NCBI RefSeq assembly: GCF_004348535.1
Contig: NZ_SMJX01000039.1
Coordinates: 1 to 40,773, forward strand
Length of the DNA: 40,773 nt
Source: Actinomadura sp. KC216
Lineage (GTDB): Bacteria; Actinomycetota; Actinomycetes; Streptosporangiales; Streptosporangiaceae
Reading direction: 5' to 3'
Part shown: positions 1 through 7,064 of the stretch, piece by piece
How positions within the stretch are numbered: the first letter of the stretch is position 1
How the letters are laid out: each line of letters opens with the position of its first letter
Notes under the pieces: model-generated
Told to the model about the DNA's origin: nothing
The model's input: only the letters and a program-made list of their open reading frames with translations
The model's database searches: none
Program-made: the position numbers and the translations under genes

Positions 1-84
1 GGCCACGGACAGCACCAGCGCGGAGAGGATGACCAGGAGCCCTATGGAGCGCGATCGCGCGCGCGGGAGTCGGAGGGAGTTCAT
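1..84 (-). CDS. N-terminus of an exported or membrane-anchored protein (partial)
   Basis: The reverse strand starts with ATG at 84 and runs off the left edge of the window, giving only 28 residues. They form a basic N-region (MNSLRLPRARSRS) followed by a hydrophobic stretch (IGLLVILSALVLSVA), which is the layout of a secretion signal or a first transmembrane helix. No function can be assigned because the mature protein lies outside the window. An AT-richer stretch at about 110-140 could hold its promoter. Confidence 0.5.
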   Translation of the reverse strand, partial: MNSLRLPRARSRSIGLLVILSALVLSVA

Positions 85-309
85 CGGAGCGGGCCCTTCA
101 GCGGCGGGGGGAATTGAAAGGTTTGTTGCCAGTTAGAACGCTTCCCGCCCCGCTGTCAAGGGGCGCCGACGCCCGAGTGGACATCTGCGGTGCGCAGGCC
201 GACGGCTACCATCGACGGTGATCGTTCCCGTCAGCCGACCCACCGCCTGACCAGGGCGACGTGGTGCCCCGCACAACACGCACCCGCCCATCACGCACGA
301 GAGAGCACC

Positions 310-846
310 ATGCCCCTCCTCCACCAGCACCACGGCACCGGTATCGACATCCGCGCCATGTCGGCTTCGGACGCCGGCCAGGTCCTGGCGATCTACCGGC
401 AAGGCCTGGCCACCGGGGACGCCAGTTTCGAGACCACCGTCCCCACTTGGGCCGAGTTCGACGCCGCCAAGCTCGACAGGTACCGGTTCGTCGCCACCGA
501 CGCCGCCGCGGCCCCGGGCACCGACGTGCTCGGCTGGATCGCGGCCAGCCCGGTCTCCGACCGCTGCTGCTACGCCGGAGTCATCGAGCACAGCATCTAC
601 GTCAGCCCGCGGGCACGTGGCCGGGGCGTCGGCGCTTCGCTGCTGGACGCGTTCATCGCCGCCACCGAGGCCGGCGGCGTCTGGACCATCCAAGGCGGCG
701 TCTTCCCGGAGAACACTCCGAGCCTGCGGCTGCACGCCAAAGCCGGATTCCGCACCGTCGGCACCCGCCGGCGCCTCGGCCGGTTGCACGGCACGTGGCG
801 CGACGTCGTCCTCATCGAGCGCCGCAGCTTCACCGCCGGCGCCTGA
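310..846 (+). CDS. GNAT-family N-acetyltransferase, phosphinothricin acetyltransferase-like
   Basis: This is a 178-residue GNAT protein that would transfer acetyl from acetyl-CoA to a small amine. The acetyl-CoA pyrophosphate-binding loop is visible as RARGRGVGASLL, and the C-terminal half has the PSLRLHAKAGF pattern typical of the phosphinothricin acetyltransferase/ArsN branch. The opening segment (IDIRAMSASDAGQVLAIYRQG, FETTVPTWAEFD) also matches that branch. I chose ATG 310 because it places the GNAT core right after a short leader; the frame is open back to 190, but that extension is not GNAT-like. It ends convergent with the MarR gene. The substrate is unknown: phosphinothricin, arsinothricin, methionine derivatives and others are all acetylated in this branch. 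Confidence 0.8.
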   Translation: MPLLHQHHGTGIDIRAMSASDAGQVLAIYRQGLATGDASFETTVPTWAEFDAAKLDRYRFVATDAAAAPGTDVLGWIAASPVSDRCCYAGVIEHSIYVSPRARGRGVGASLLDAFIAATEAGGVWTIQGGVFPENTPSLRLHAKAGFRTVGTRRRLGRLHGTWRDVVLIERRSFTAGA

Positions 847-852
847 GCGCCC

Positions 853-880
853 GGCGGGCGGACCTGGAGGCGTTCCCGCC
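853..880. terminator. Possible weak bidirectional terminator between convergent genes
   Basis: GGCGGG (853-858) can pair with CCCGCC (875-880) across a 16-nt loop in the 51-nt gap between the convergent GNAT and MarR genes. There is no U-tract and the stem is short, so this rests mainly on position. Confidence 0.3.
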
Positions 881-897
881 CCTCGACATCTGCTGGA

Positions 898-1362
898 TCA
901 GCACTCGATCGAGCGGATCCGGTCCATGACGGTGCACGCGACCGATACGAACCCCGCCAGGTCCTCGGCGGAGACGCCGTCGAACAGCCAGTTGTAGCCG
1001 TCCTCGTACTCGCTCGCCAGGCCGTCCATCGTCTCGGTCCCCTGGGCGGTGAGGGCGACCAGGACGGCGCGCCGGTCGGTCGGGTGTCGGCCGCGCTCGG
1101 CGAACCCGTCGGCTTCCAGCGCGTCCAGCAGCCCGGTGATGTTGCGCGGGGTCACGCCGATCAGATCGGCCAGCGCCCGCTGCGTCATCGGGCCGCGCTG
1201 GTGCAGCGCCCACAGCACCGACGCCCGCGCCCGCGTGAGGCCACGCGCGGCCATCCCGCGCTCCATGAACTCTGACGTCATCGCGGCCAGCTCGAACAAC
1301 CGCTCCAGCGCGCCGGGCCCGGCCGCAGCTTCGGCATCAACTTCATTGTGTACATACTTCAC
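898..1362 (-). CDS. MarR-family transcriptional regulator
   Basis: The 154-residue protein has the MarR winged-helix layout: an N-terminal helix (LERLFELAAMTSEFMERGMAARGLT), a helix-turn-helix (TQRALADLIGVTPRNITGLLDALEADGFAERG), a wing with the hallmark DRRAVLVALTAQG, and a C-terminal dimerisation helix. The frame is open far upstream, but I chose GTG 1362 because AGGAGG (1378-1373 on this strand) lies 10 nt before it and the residues match the usual family start. It diverges from the methyltransferase at 1414 with a 51-nt gap and so probably controls that gene and itself. The effector cannot be read from the sequence. Confidence 0.87.
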   Translation of the reverse strand: MKYVHNEVDAEAAAGPGALERLFELAAMTSEFMERGMAARGLTRARASVLWALHQRGPMTQRALADLIGVTPRNITGLLDALEADGFAERGRHPTDRRAVLVALTAQGTETMDGLASEYEDGYNWLFDGVSAEDLAGFVSVACTVMDRIRSIEC

Positions 1363-1366
1363 TATG
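1344..1366. promoter_or_regulatory. Candidate MarR operator (imperfect inverted repeat)
   Basis: CATTGTG (1344-1350) and CACTATG (1360-1366) form an inverted repeat with one mismatch and a 9-nt spacer. This AT-rich patch spans the MarR start codon and faces the divergent methyltransferase gene. MarR proteins commonly bind palindromes of about this size in their own promoter region. Assignment to this regulator is inference. Confidence 0.35.
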
Positions 1367-1413
1367 TCGTACCCTCCTGAAAGGAGGCTAGCCCGAGTCT
1401 CGGGAGGGACGCC

Positions 1414-2058
1414 ATGAGCCACCACCATCCGCTGTTCGCCCGCTTCTACGCCCGCACCAGCCTGCTGATGGAACGCGGCCTCGGTCCGCACCGCCGTGCC
1501 CTGCTCGACGGCCTGGCCGGACGCGTCCTGGAGGTCGGGGCAGGCAACGGCCTCAATTTCGCGCACTACCCCGGCACCGTCACCGAGGTCATCGCCGTCG
1601 AGCCCGAACCCCACCTGCGCGCCCTCGCCCAGACCAGAGCCGCCCAGGACAACGGGCAGATCAAAGTGCCGGTCAAGGTCGTCGACGGCTGGGCGGACCG
1701 GCTCCCCGCCGACGACGGCTCGTGCGACGCCGCCGTCGCCTCCCTCCTCTTGTGCTCGGTGCCCGACCAGGCCACCGCCCTTGCCGAGATCGCCCGCATC
1801 CTCAAGCCCGGCGGCCGGCTGCGGTTCCTCGAACACGTCCGCAACCCGCACACCGGACGGCGGCGCCTCCAGCAGGCCCTGGACGCCACGGGAGTCTGGC
1901 CGTGGTTCGGAGGCGGCTGCCATTGCTCCCGCGACACCCTCACCGCCATCGAGAACGCCGGCTTCACCACCGGCCATGTCGACACCTTGACCAGCGCCGA
2001 CACCGGCATGCCGTTCCCGGCGGCCCCGCAGATCCTCGGCACCGCCACGCGCGCGTGA
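1414..2058 (+). CDS. Class I SAM-dependent methyltransferase, METTL7/thiol-methyltransferase-like
   Basis: The 214-residue protein is a Rossmann-fold methyltransferase. Motif I is EVGAGNGLNF (residues about 32-41), followed by AVEPEPHLR, the acidic residue that would hold the SAM ribose. Motif IV is CDAAVASLLLCSV, and LKPGGRLRFLEHV is the usual post-IV strand. The N-terminus (FARFYARTSLLMERG) and the C-terminal segment with WPWFGGGCHCSRDT and AGF resemble METTL7-like/UbiE-related enzymes that methylate thiols or small molecules. GGGAGGG lies just before ATG 1414. The MarR gene diverges from it and a thioredoxin-like gene follows after 23 nt, so the group may handle a thiol-reactive compound. 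The substrate is not known. Confidence 0.8.
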   Translation: MSHHHPLFARFYARTSLLMERGLGPHRRALLDGLAGRVLEVGAGNGLNFAHYPGTVTEVIAVEPEPHLRALAQTRAAQDNGQIKVPVKVVDGWADRLPADDGSCDAAVASLLLCSVPDQATALAEIARILKPGGRLRFLEHVRNPHTGRRRLQQALDATGVWPWFGGGCHCSRDTLTAIENAGFTTGHVDTLTSADTGMPFPAAPQILGTATRA

Positions 2059-2081
2059 CCCCGGGACAGAACGGATCCATC

Positions 2082-2441
2082 GTGAACACGACCCCGTTGA
2101 TCCCGTTGACCGAGGCCGACTTCGACGCCGAACTGGCCCGCACGGCCGAACCGCTCCTGGTCGGCTTCTGGGCCGAAAGCTGCGGTCCCTGCCGGGCCCT
2201 GGTCCCCGTGCTGGAACAGATCGCCGCCGAGCACGCCGGACGGCTGCGCGTCGCCACCGTCCGCCTCGATGACAACCCCGGCCTTGCCCGCCGCTTCCGG
2301 ATCATGGCACTGCCCACCGTGATCATGTTCATCGGCGGGCGCGAGGCCAAACGCATCACCGAGGCGACCACCAAAGCCGCACTCCGCCACGAACTCGCCT
2401 CGACTGGCACGTCCCCATCGTGGTGGGGCCTGGTCGAGTAG
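2082..2441 (+). CDS. Thioredoxin-fold protein
   Basis: The 119-residue protein carries a thioredoxin fold with the redox site CGPC in the context FWAESCGPCRALVPVLEQIA, the strand VATVRLDDNPGLARRFRIMALPT with the conserved cis-proline, and the closing GGREAKRI segment. The Trp that normally precedes the first active-site Cys (WCGPC) is Ser here, which could shift redox potential or partner choice. The start is GTG 2082; no ATG occurs in this frame nearby. It sits 23 nt after the methyltransferase and is probably cotranscribed. It would act as a cytoplasmic disulfide reductase with an unknown partner. Confidence 0.82.
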   Translation: MNTTPLIPLTEADFDAELARTAEPLLVGFWAESCGPCRALVPVLEQIAAEHAGRLRVATVRLDDNPGLARRFRIMALPTVIMFIGGREAKRITEATTKAALRHELASTGTSPSWWGLVE

Positions 2442-2638
2442 TTCTGCGGGCACGCGCTGCGCCGGCCGTGCGTGCGTGCTGACGGCGCCCGCGATCGTGA
2501 TCGGCACCTGTTGGCGCGGCCAGATGTGGCCTGTGCCGTGAGGGTGGGACCGGCACCAGCAGGGCCAACGCGCTTTGGGGCGAGATGTTGCGCTATGTCG
2601 AGAGGCTTTCGCGCTCTCCGGCTCGGTGCTAACGTCCA

Positions 2639-2651
2639 CACTGATTCAGTG
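2639..2651. promoter_or_regulatory. Perfect palindrome upstream of selD
   Basis: CACTGA-T-TCAGTG is a perfect 6-bp inverted repeat with a one-base centre, 25 nt before the selD start and next to the AT-rich TATAGA (2656-2661), which could serve as a -10 element. It may be an operator or a small hairpin in the leader. The other 235 nt between the thioredoxin gene and selD show no gene. Confidence 0.35.
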
Positions 2652-2676
2652 ATCTATAGAAAGTTGGAGAAGCGTG

Positions 2677-3741
2677 ATGAGCACTCCAGCCGAGCAGATC
2701 GTCCGACTCACCTCCCTCTCACCTGGCGCGGGGTGTGCGTGCAAACTTCCGCTGGCCTCGCTCGAGGAGCTCATCCGTGAGTTCGGGGAGTCGGTGCAGC
2801 CGGCCAACACGGACCTGCTCATCGGGATGGCGGAGGGCGACGACGCCGCGGTCCTGCGGCTCGACGACGACCGTGCCCTGATCCTGACGACCGACTTCTT
2901 CACGCCGATCGTCGACCGGGCCTACGACTGGGGACGCGTCGCCGCGGCGAACGCCCTCTCGGACGTCTACGCGATGGGCGGCCGCCCGCTCATCGCGCTG
3001 AACCTCGCGGCATGGCCCGGGGCGGACCTGCCGATCGAGCTGCTGGCCGAGGTGATGCAAGGGGCCGCCGCGGTCGCGAGCGAGGCCGGGTGCATGGTCG
3101 TCGGCGGTCACACCATCGACGACCCGGTGCCCAAGTACGGGATGGCGGTCGTGGGCATGGCCCACCCTGACCGGCTCTTCGCGATCGACAAGGCGATGCC
3201 CGGCGACGAGCTCGTCCTGACCAAGCCCCTGGGCACGGGAGTGATCGCCACGGCGCTCAAGCGGGGGGCGGCGGAGGAGGAGCAGGTGAAGGCGGCGGTC
3301 GATTCGATGACCACCCTCAACGCCTCGGCCTCGGAGGCGGCGCTCGCCGCGGGCGCCCGGGCCGCCACCGACGTCACCGGGTTCGGCTTACTCGGACACC
3401 TGCACAGGATGCTCCGGGCCAGCGGCGTCAGCGCCGAGATCCACGCGCGGGAAGTACCGCTGCTGCCCGGGGCGTTGGAGCTGGCCTCGGCGGGCTTCGT
3501 CTCGGGGGGAACGCGCGCCAACATCTCCTTCCTCGCCGACGCGGTTCACGTCGACGACGGCGTCAGCGAGGACCTGTCGGTGCTGTTGCACGACGCGCAG
3601 ACATCCGGCGGCCTGCTGATCGCTTGCCCCGGTCCCTCGGCCGGGCTTCTCGCGGACTTGCGTGAACGCGGGCTGCCCGCGGTCGCGGTGGGGCGGGTCA
3701 CCGAAGGCGCGGCGGGCGAAGTCGCGGTCGGGAACGGCTGA
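2677..3741 (+). CDS. selD: Selenophosphate synthetase SelD
   Basis: SelD makes selenophosphate from selenide and ATP, the activated selenium donor for SelA. The 354-residue protein has the full family layout. GAGCACK near the N-terminus contains catalytic Cys20 and Lys23 (GAGCGCK in E. coli). The glycine-rich and acidic ATP/metal elements DDAAV, TTDFFTPIVD, YDWGRVAAANALSDVYAMGG and GGHTID follow, and TDVTGFGLLGH and DAQTSGGLL mark the C-terminal domain. The active site uses Cys rather than Sec. ATG 2677 is preferred over the overlapping GTG 2674 because GGAG (2666-2669) is 7 nt upstream of ATG. selA follows after 9 nt, so the two form an operon that continues towards the tRNA. Confidence 0.96.
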   Translation: MSTPAEQIVRLTSLSPGAGCACKLPLASLEELIREFGESVQPANTDLLIGMAEGDDAAVLRLDDDRALILTTDFFTPIVDRAYDWGRVAAANALSDVYAMGGRPLIALNLAAWPGADLPIELLAEVMQGAAAVASEAGCMVVGGHTIDDPVPKYGMAVVGMAHPDRLFAIDKAMPGDELVLTKPLGTGVIATALKRGAAEEEQVKAAVDSMTTLNASASEAALAAGARAATDVTGFGLLGHLHRMLRASGVSAEIHAREVPLLPGALELASAGFVSGGTRANISFLADAVHVDDGVSEDLSVLLHDAQTSGGLLIACPGPSAGLLADLRERGLPAVAVGRVTEGAAGEVAVGNG

Positions 3742-3750
3742 GCATCGATC

Positions 3751-5133
3751 ATGAACACCGATCCCCGCCGGGCACTGCCGAAGATGGACGCCCTTCTCGC
3801 GCACCCGGACGTCTCGGCGCGCCGGAGGACGTGGGGCCACGACGCCGTCGCCGACACGGCCCGCAAGGTCCTCGCGAACGCGCGGTCGAACCTGAAGGGG
3901 GATCCGGCGCCCTCGCTGGACCAGCTCGCCGCCAACGTCTCGAAGGAGCTCGACGGTCTCGCGGCCGGGCGGCTTCGCGGCGTCATCAACGCCACCGGGG
4001 TCGTGCTCCACACCAACCTCGGACGCGCTCCTTTGTCCCGCGCCGCGCGCGAGGCGATCGAGGCGGCGGCGGGCTACTCGACCGTCGAGTTCGATCTCCG
4101 GACGGGGGGCCGGGGCAAGCGCGGGACCGCGGTCAACGCGCTGCTGCGCACGTTGACCGGCGCGCCTGCCGGGCTCGTTGTCAACAACGCCGCCGCCGCG
4201 CTGATGCTGACGCTGGGGGCGCTCGCCCGGGGCGGAGAGGTCGTCGTATCACGTGGGGAACTGGTCGAGATCGGAGGCGAGTTCCGGATACCGGCCATCA
4301 TGCAGGCGGCCGGAGTGGACCTCGTCGAGGTGGGCACCACGAACCGCACTCATCTCAGCGATTACGCCAACGCCATCACCGACCGCACGGCCCTGCTGCT
4401 GGTCGTTCACACCTCGAACTACCGGATCGAGGGGTTCACCGCGCGCCCCGGACTCGACGCGCTGGTGAGGCTCGCCCGGGAGCACTCGATACCGCTCGTC
4501 CATGACGTCGGGTCGGGCCTGGTCAGTGGCGCGCTCGGGGACGAGCCCACCGTGCTGGAGAGCCTGCGCGAAGACGCCGACCTGGTCATCTTCTCGGGCG
4601 ACAAGCTGCTCGGCGGTCCCCAGGCGGGCCTGGTGGTCGGCCGGGCGGAACTCGTGGGGCGGCTCGCGAGGCATCCGATCGCGCGCGCGGTGCGCATCGA
4701 CAAGCTGACGCTGGCCGCGCTCGAGGCCACGCTGATGACCCATCTCGCGGGCACCCTCGACGATCTCCCGGTGTGGCGGGCGTTGCGGTTGACCCCCGAG
4801 GAGATCCGCCCCCGGGCGGAGTCGCTCGCCCAGCGGCTGGGCGGGCCCGCCATCGTGCGAGAGGGAACCAGCATGGCCGGCGGGGGAAGCCTGCCCGGCG
4901 AGGGCCTCCCCAGCATTCTGGTGGAGATCGATCCGCGTCCGGCCCGCGAGAAGACGCTGCTGGAACGGCTGCGCGCCGCCGAGCCGCCGGTCATCGCCCG
5001 AATGGAAAAGGGCAGGGTGATCGTCGATTTGCGCACGGTTCCCGTGGAGCAGGACGAGGAGCTTTCGCGCATCATCCAGAATGCCCTGAAAGAGTCGTTG
5101 GAGTCCCTTCCCGAGAAACGAGATAAATGCTAA
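3751..5133 (+). CDS. selA: L-seryl-tRNA(Sec) selenium transferase SelA
   Basis: SelA is the PLP enzyme that converts Ser-tRNA(Sec) to Sec-tRNA(Sec) using selenophosphate. The 460-residue length is normal for the bacterial decameric enzyme. The N-terminal domain (LPKMDALLAHPDVSARR..., about 1-70), which in the family contacts the tRNA D-arm, is present. INATGVVLHTNLGRAPLS, the phosphate-binding LVVNNAAAALMLTL, and LVHDVGSGL follow. Lys285 in SGDKLLGGPQAG is the PLP Schiff-base lysine. Nothing suggests inactivation. The stop codon TAA (5131-5133) overlaps the likely -10 box of the tRNA gene that starts 21 nt later. Confidence 0.96.
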   Translation: MNTDPRRALPKMDALLAHPDVSARRRTWGHDAVADTARKVLANARSNLKGDPAPSLDQLAANVSKELDGLAAGRLRGVINATGVVLHTNLGRAPLSRAAREAIEAAAGYSTVEFDLRTGGRGKRGTAVNALLRTLTGAPAGLVVNNAAAALMLTLGALARGGEVVVSRGELVEIGGEFRIPAIMQAAGVDLVEVGTTNRTHLSDYANAITDRTALLLVVHTSNYRIEGFTARPGLDALVRLAREHSIPLVHDVGSGLVSGALGDEPTVLESLREDADLVIFSGDKLLGGPQAGLVVGRAELVGRLARHPIARAVRIDKLTLAALEATLMTHLAGTLDDLPVWRALRLTPEEIRPRAESLAQRLGGPAIVREGTSMAGGGSLPGEGLPSILVEIDPRPAREKTLLERLRAAEPPVIARMEKGRVIVDLRTVPVEQDEELSRIIQNALKESLESLPEKRDKC

Positions 5134-5136
5134 TAT
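5131..5136 (+). promoter_or_regulatory. Candidate -10 element of the tRNA gene
   Basis: TAATAT at the end of selA stands out in a very GC-rich region. It lies 17 nt before the first base of the tRNA, which would leave a leader of about 10 nt. No convincing -35 is seen (TTCCCG at 5108-5113 is the best spaced). Confidence 0.4.
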
Positions 5137-5153
5137 GAATATGTAAGTCACCT

Positions 5154-5246
5154 GGAGGTGTTGAGTTCCTGGTGGGCTCTCTGTGATTGCGAGATCGCAG
5201 AAGGCGCATAGCGCCTGGCGGGTTCGATTCCCGGCCGCCTCCGCCA
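5154..5246 (+). tRNA. Selenocysteine-type tRNA lacking a UCA anticodon; anticodon arm closed by a tetraloop
   Basis: The 93-nt gene has Sec-tRNA hallmarks: 5' GGAGG pairing with 3' CCTCC, G73 and an encoded CCA (5244-5246). It also has a 6-bp D-stem (5163-5168 with 5174-5179) around CTGGT, a long variable arm (AGGCGC/GCGCCT, loop ATA, 5202-5216) and the T-loop TTCGATT (5223-5229). TCA does not occur anywhere in the 93 nt. The anticodon arm pairs 5181-5188 with 5193-5200 (8 bp including two G-U pairs), leaving GCGA (5189-5192), a GNRA tetraloop. A 5- or 6-bp stem with an 8- to 10-nt loop is the alternative; its best U33-type reading would be GCG. The acceptor/T junction is also odd: U5161 faces C5235 and G5218 faces G5234. 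Host SerRS and SelA should not need the anticodon. It sits between selA and a MetRS paralogue. It could also be a decayed selC. Confidence 0.85.
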
Positions 5247-7064
5247 ATGTCGATCGTTGCCGACAAGGAAGAAGTGGCCTTGCGTTCTTCTGACCTCCAC
5301 GGAACGCTCAGATACGCGGTGTCGTTATGGCCGCAGTCCTGGTCGGCGGCGACCCCACGGGAGCCGGGTGTCGGAGAGCTCTACGCAGGCCTGTTCGCCG
5401 ATGTCATCGCCGGTTATCAGCGTCTCCTCGGCCATGATTCCAGCGCGTCGACCGTCGTTCCCGGCGATGAGGCACCGGTCTATGAGCACATTTCGTCGCC
5501 GCTGGGGCTCGCCGTCGACCGGGGAGGCGCCGGACGGTCCCTCGGGGAGGATCCGCGATGGCGGGGCTGCAGGGAGAACGGCGATCTGTACATCGGCGAG
5601 TACGACGGATGGTACTGCGAAGAATGCGGCCTGTTCTATGAACACCATGAGGTCTACGACGGTCCCAGCTGCCGTGTGCACCGGCGATCGCTTTCGCGGA
5701 TAAAGGCCGACTGCTGGCTCTTTCGTCTCTCCCGGTATCAGGAGAGACTGTCCGACCTTTACGACGAGTTCGAACGGCGGTGCGGTCGGCCATTCGTCAC
5801 GTCGGCCGGCCGGTTGGAGGATATCCGCAAGCGGCTCGCTTCGGGAGTACGGGACGTCCCCATCGAAGCCGTCCCCCGGAGCGCGGATCCGGCCGGTGAA
5901 AGCAGCTCCGCAAGGCGTTGTGAGCCCATCCTGGCGCTGGCGGGTTCACCCCGGGCGCCGGAGGTCACGTACGTTGTCACCGCTGATCGCGTCTGGCACT
6001 GCGCCGCCGTCTGGCCCGCGCTGCTCATGGCCGCCGGTGAGCGGCCACCGGCGGGCGTCGTCGCGTGCGGGCCCTCAGACGGGCTACCGCGCGGCGATGT
6101 ACCCGCGTGGACGAGCCTGCCGCCTCAAGTGATCGCACAGGAAATCGGAGCAGAGGAACTGCGGTACCTGCTGCTGCGGGCGCCCGCCCTCGCCGTGAAC
6201 GGCGTCTGCTCGGCCGAAGCGCTCCTCGACTGCTACGACGACGAGCTGGCCAGGGGCATCGGGAACCTCGCGGCCCGTGCCATCGCCCTGGCCGCGGGAC
6301 CCGGAGGCGCGGGGGCGGTCCCGCGGCCGGAGATGGTCGAATTCCCCTTCGACGCACGGCTTCCCGAACCTCATCAAGGCGCGCTCCGGCCGGAGTCCCT
6401 GCTGGGGGAGATCGCCTCATTGGTGAAGGCGGGCAACGCCTTCATGGACGAGCGCCGTCCCTGGGAGTCGGAGGGGGACGAGCGCATGTGGGTCCTCTGG
6501 CACGTACTCGAACTCTGCCGCGTCGCCGGGCATCTCCTCAGCCCGGTGCTCCCCGCACGGTCACGTCGGCTCCTGGACCTGATCGGGGCGGCCGGCCAGC
6601 CGCGCTGGCCCCGTTGGGGCGGCCACGACGGGGAGTTCCATGTGCGCGGCGAGTCCGAGCCGCTGTTCCCAGGTATCCCTGGCCGGCGACGGCGGAGGCT
6701 GCTGGAGGACTGGTCCCTGCGCGGGCCGCGACGCCCCGAGATCACGGGGGAGGACTTCGGCCGGCTCGACCTCCGCGTCGCGAGAATCGCCGAGGCCGAG
6801 ACCGTCGAAGGCAACGGTGGGCCGGTCCTGAGAATCAGGCTCGACCTGGGCGACACCCCGACGACCGTCTTCAGCACCAAACTGCTACCGGCGTTCGAGT
6901 CCGGGGCCCTGATCGGGCGGATGGTGGTCTACCTGGCGAACCTCGAAGAGGTCGAGATCGCGGGGTTCACATCGAAGGGAATGGTCCTGACGGCGACGGA
7001 CGCGCGAGGCGAAGCACTGCTCACATTCGACCGCGTGCACGAGCCTGGAACGGTGATGTTCTGA
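5247..7064 (+). CDS. Degenerate methionyl-tRNA synthetase paralogue with C-terminal tRNA-binding domain
   Basis: The 605-residue protein aligns with MetRS from end to end but lacks its catalysis motifs. Where MetRS has PHIGH..Y..I.ADV.ARY.RL, this has P-GVGE-LYAGLFADVIAGYQRL (40-60), so both HIGH histidines are gone. The KMSKS loop is replaced by AWTSLPPQ (287-294). The knuckle is kept (GWYCEEC at 121-127, then C142-X2-H145), as is LFRLSRYQERL. The anticodon domain keeps Asn340, Arg344 (GNLAAR) and PW (405-406), the positions that read the Met anticodon in E. coli MetRS. Residues about 503-605 are a Trbp111/EMAPII-type OB-fold. It probably binds RNA without aminoacylating. ATG 5247 touches the tRNA CCA end with no Shine-Dalgarno site. 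TTG 5280 behind AAGGAAG (5265-5271) is an alternative start. Confidence 0.82.
   Translation: MSIVADKEEVALRSSDLHGTLRYAVSLWPQSWSAATPREPGVGELYAGLFADVIAGYQRLLGHDSSASTVVPGDEAPVYEHISSPLGLAVDRGGAGRSLGEDPRWRGCRENGDLYIGEYDGWYCEECGLFYEHHEVYDGPSCRVHRRSLSRIKADCWLFRLSRYQERLSDLYDEFERRCGRPFVTSAGRLEDIRKRLASGVRDVPIEAVPRSADPAGESSSARRCEPILALAGSPRAPEVTYVVTADRVWHCAAVWPALLMAAGERPPAGVVACGPSDGLPRGDVPAWTSLPPQVIAQEIGAEELRYLLLRAPALAVNGVCSAEALLDCYDDELARGIGNLAARAIALAAGPGGAGAVPRPEMVEFPFDARLPEPHQGALRPESLLGEIASLVKAGNAFMDERRPWESEGDERMWVLWHVLELCRVAGHLLSPVLPARSRRLLDLIGAAGQPRWPRWGGHDGEFHVRGESEPLFPGIPGRRRRRLLEDWSLRGPRRPEITGEDFGRLDLRVARIAEAETVEGNGGPVLRIRLDLGDTPTTVFSTKLLPAFESGALIGRMVVYLANLEEVEIAGFTSKGMVLTATDARGEALLTFDRVHEPGTVMF

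Noticed and set aside
1373..1387. CCTCCT-GAA-AGGAGG hairpin as an attenuator
   Set aside because: The symmetry comes from the MarR Shine-Dalgarno site facing an AGGAGG on the other strand; it is better read as divergent translation signals.
5154..5246. Ordinary selC with a UCA anticodon
   Set aside because: TCA does not occur in the 93-nt gene in any register, and the expected loop place is occupied by paired bases and GCGA.
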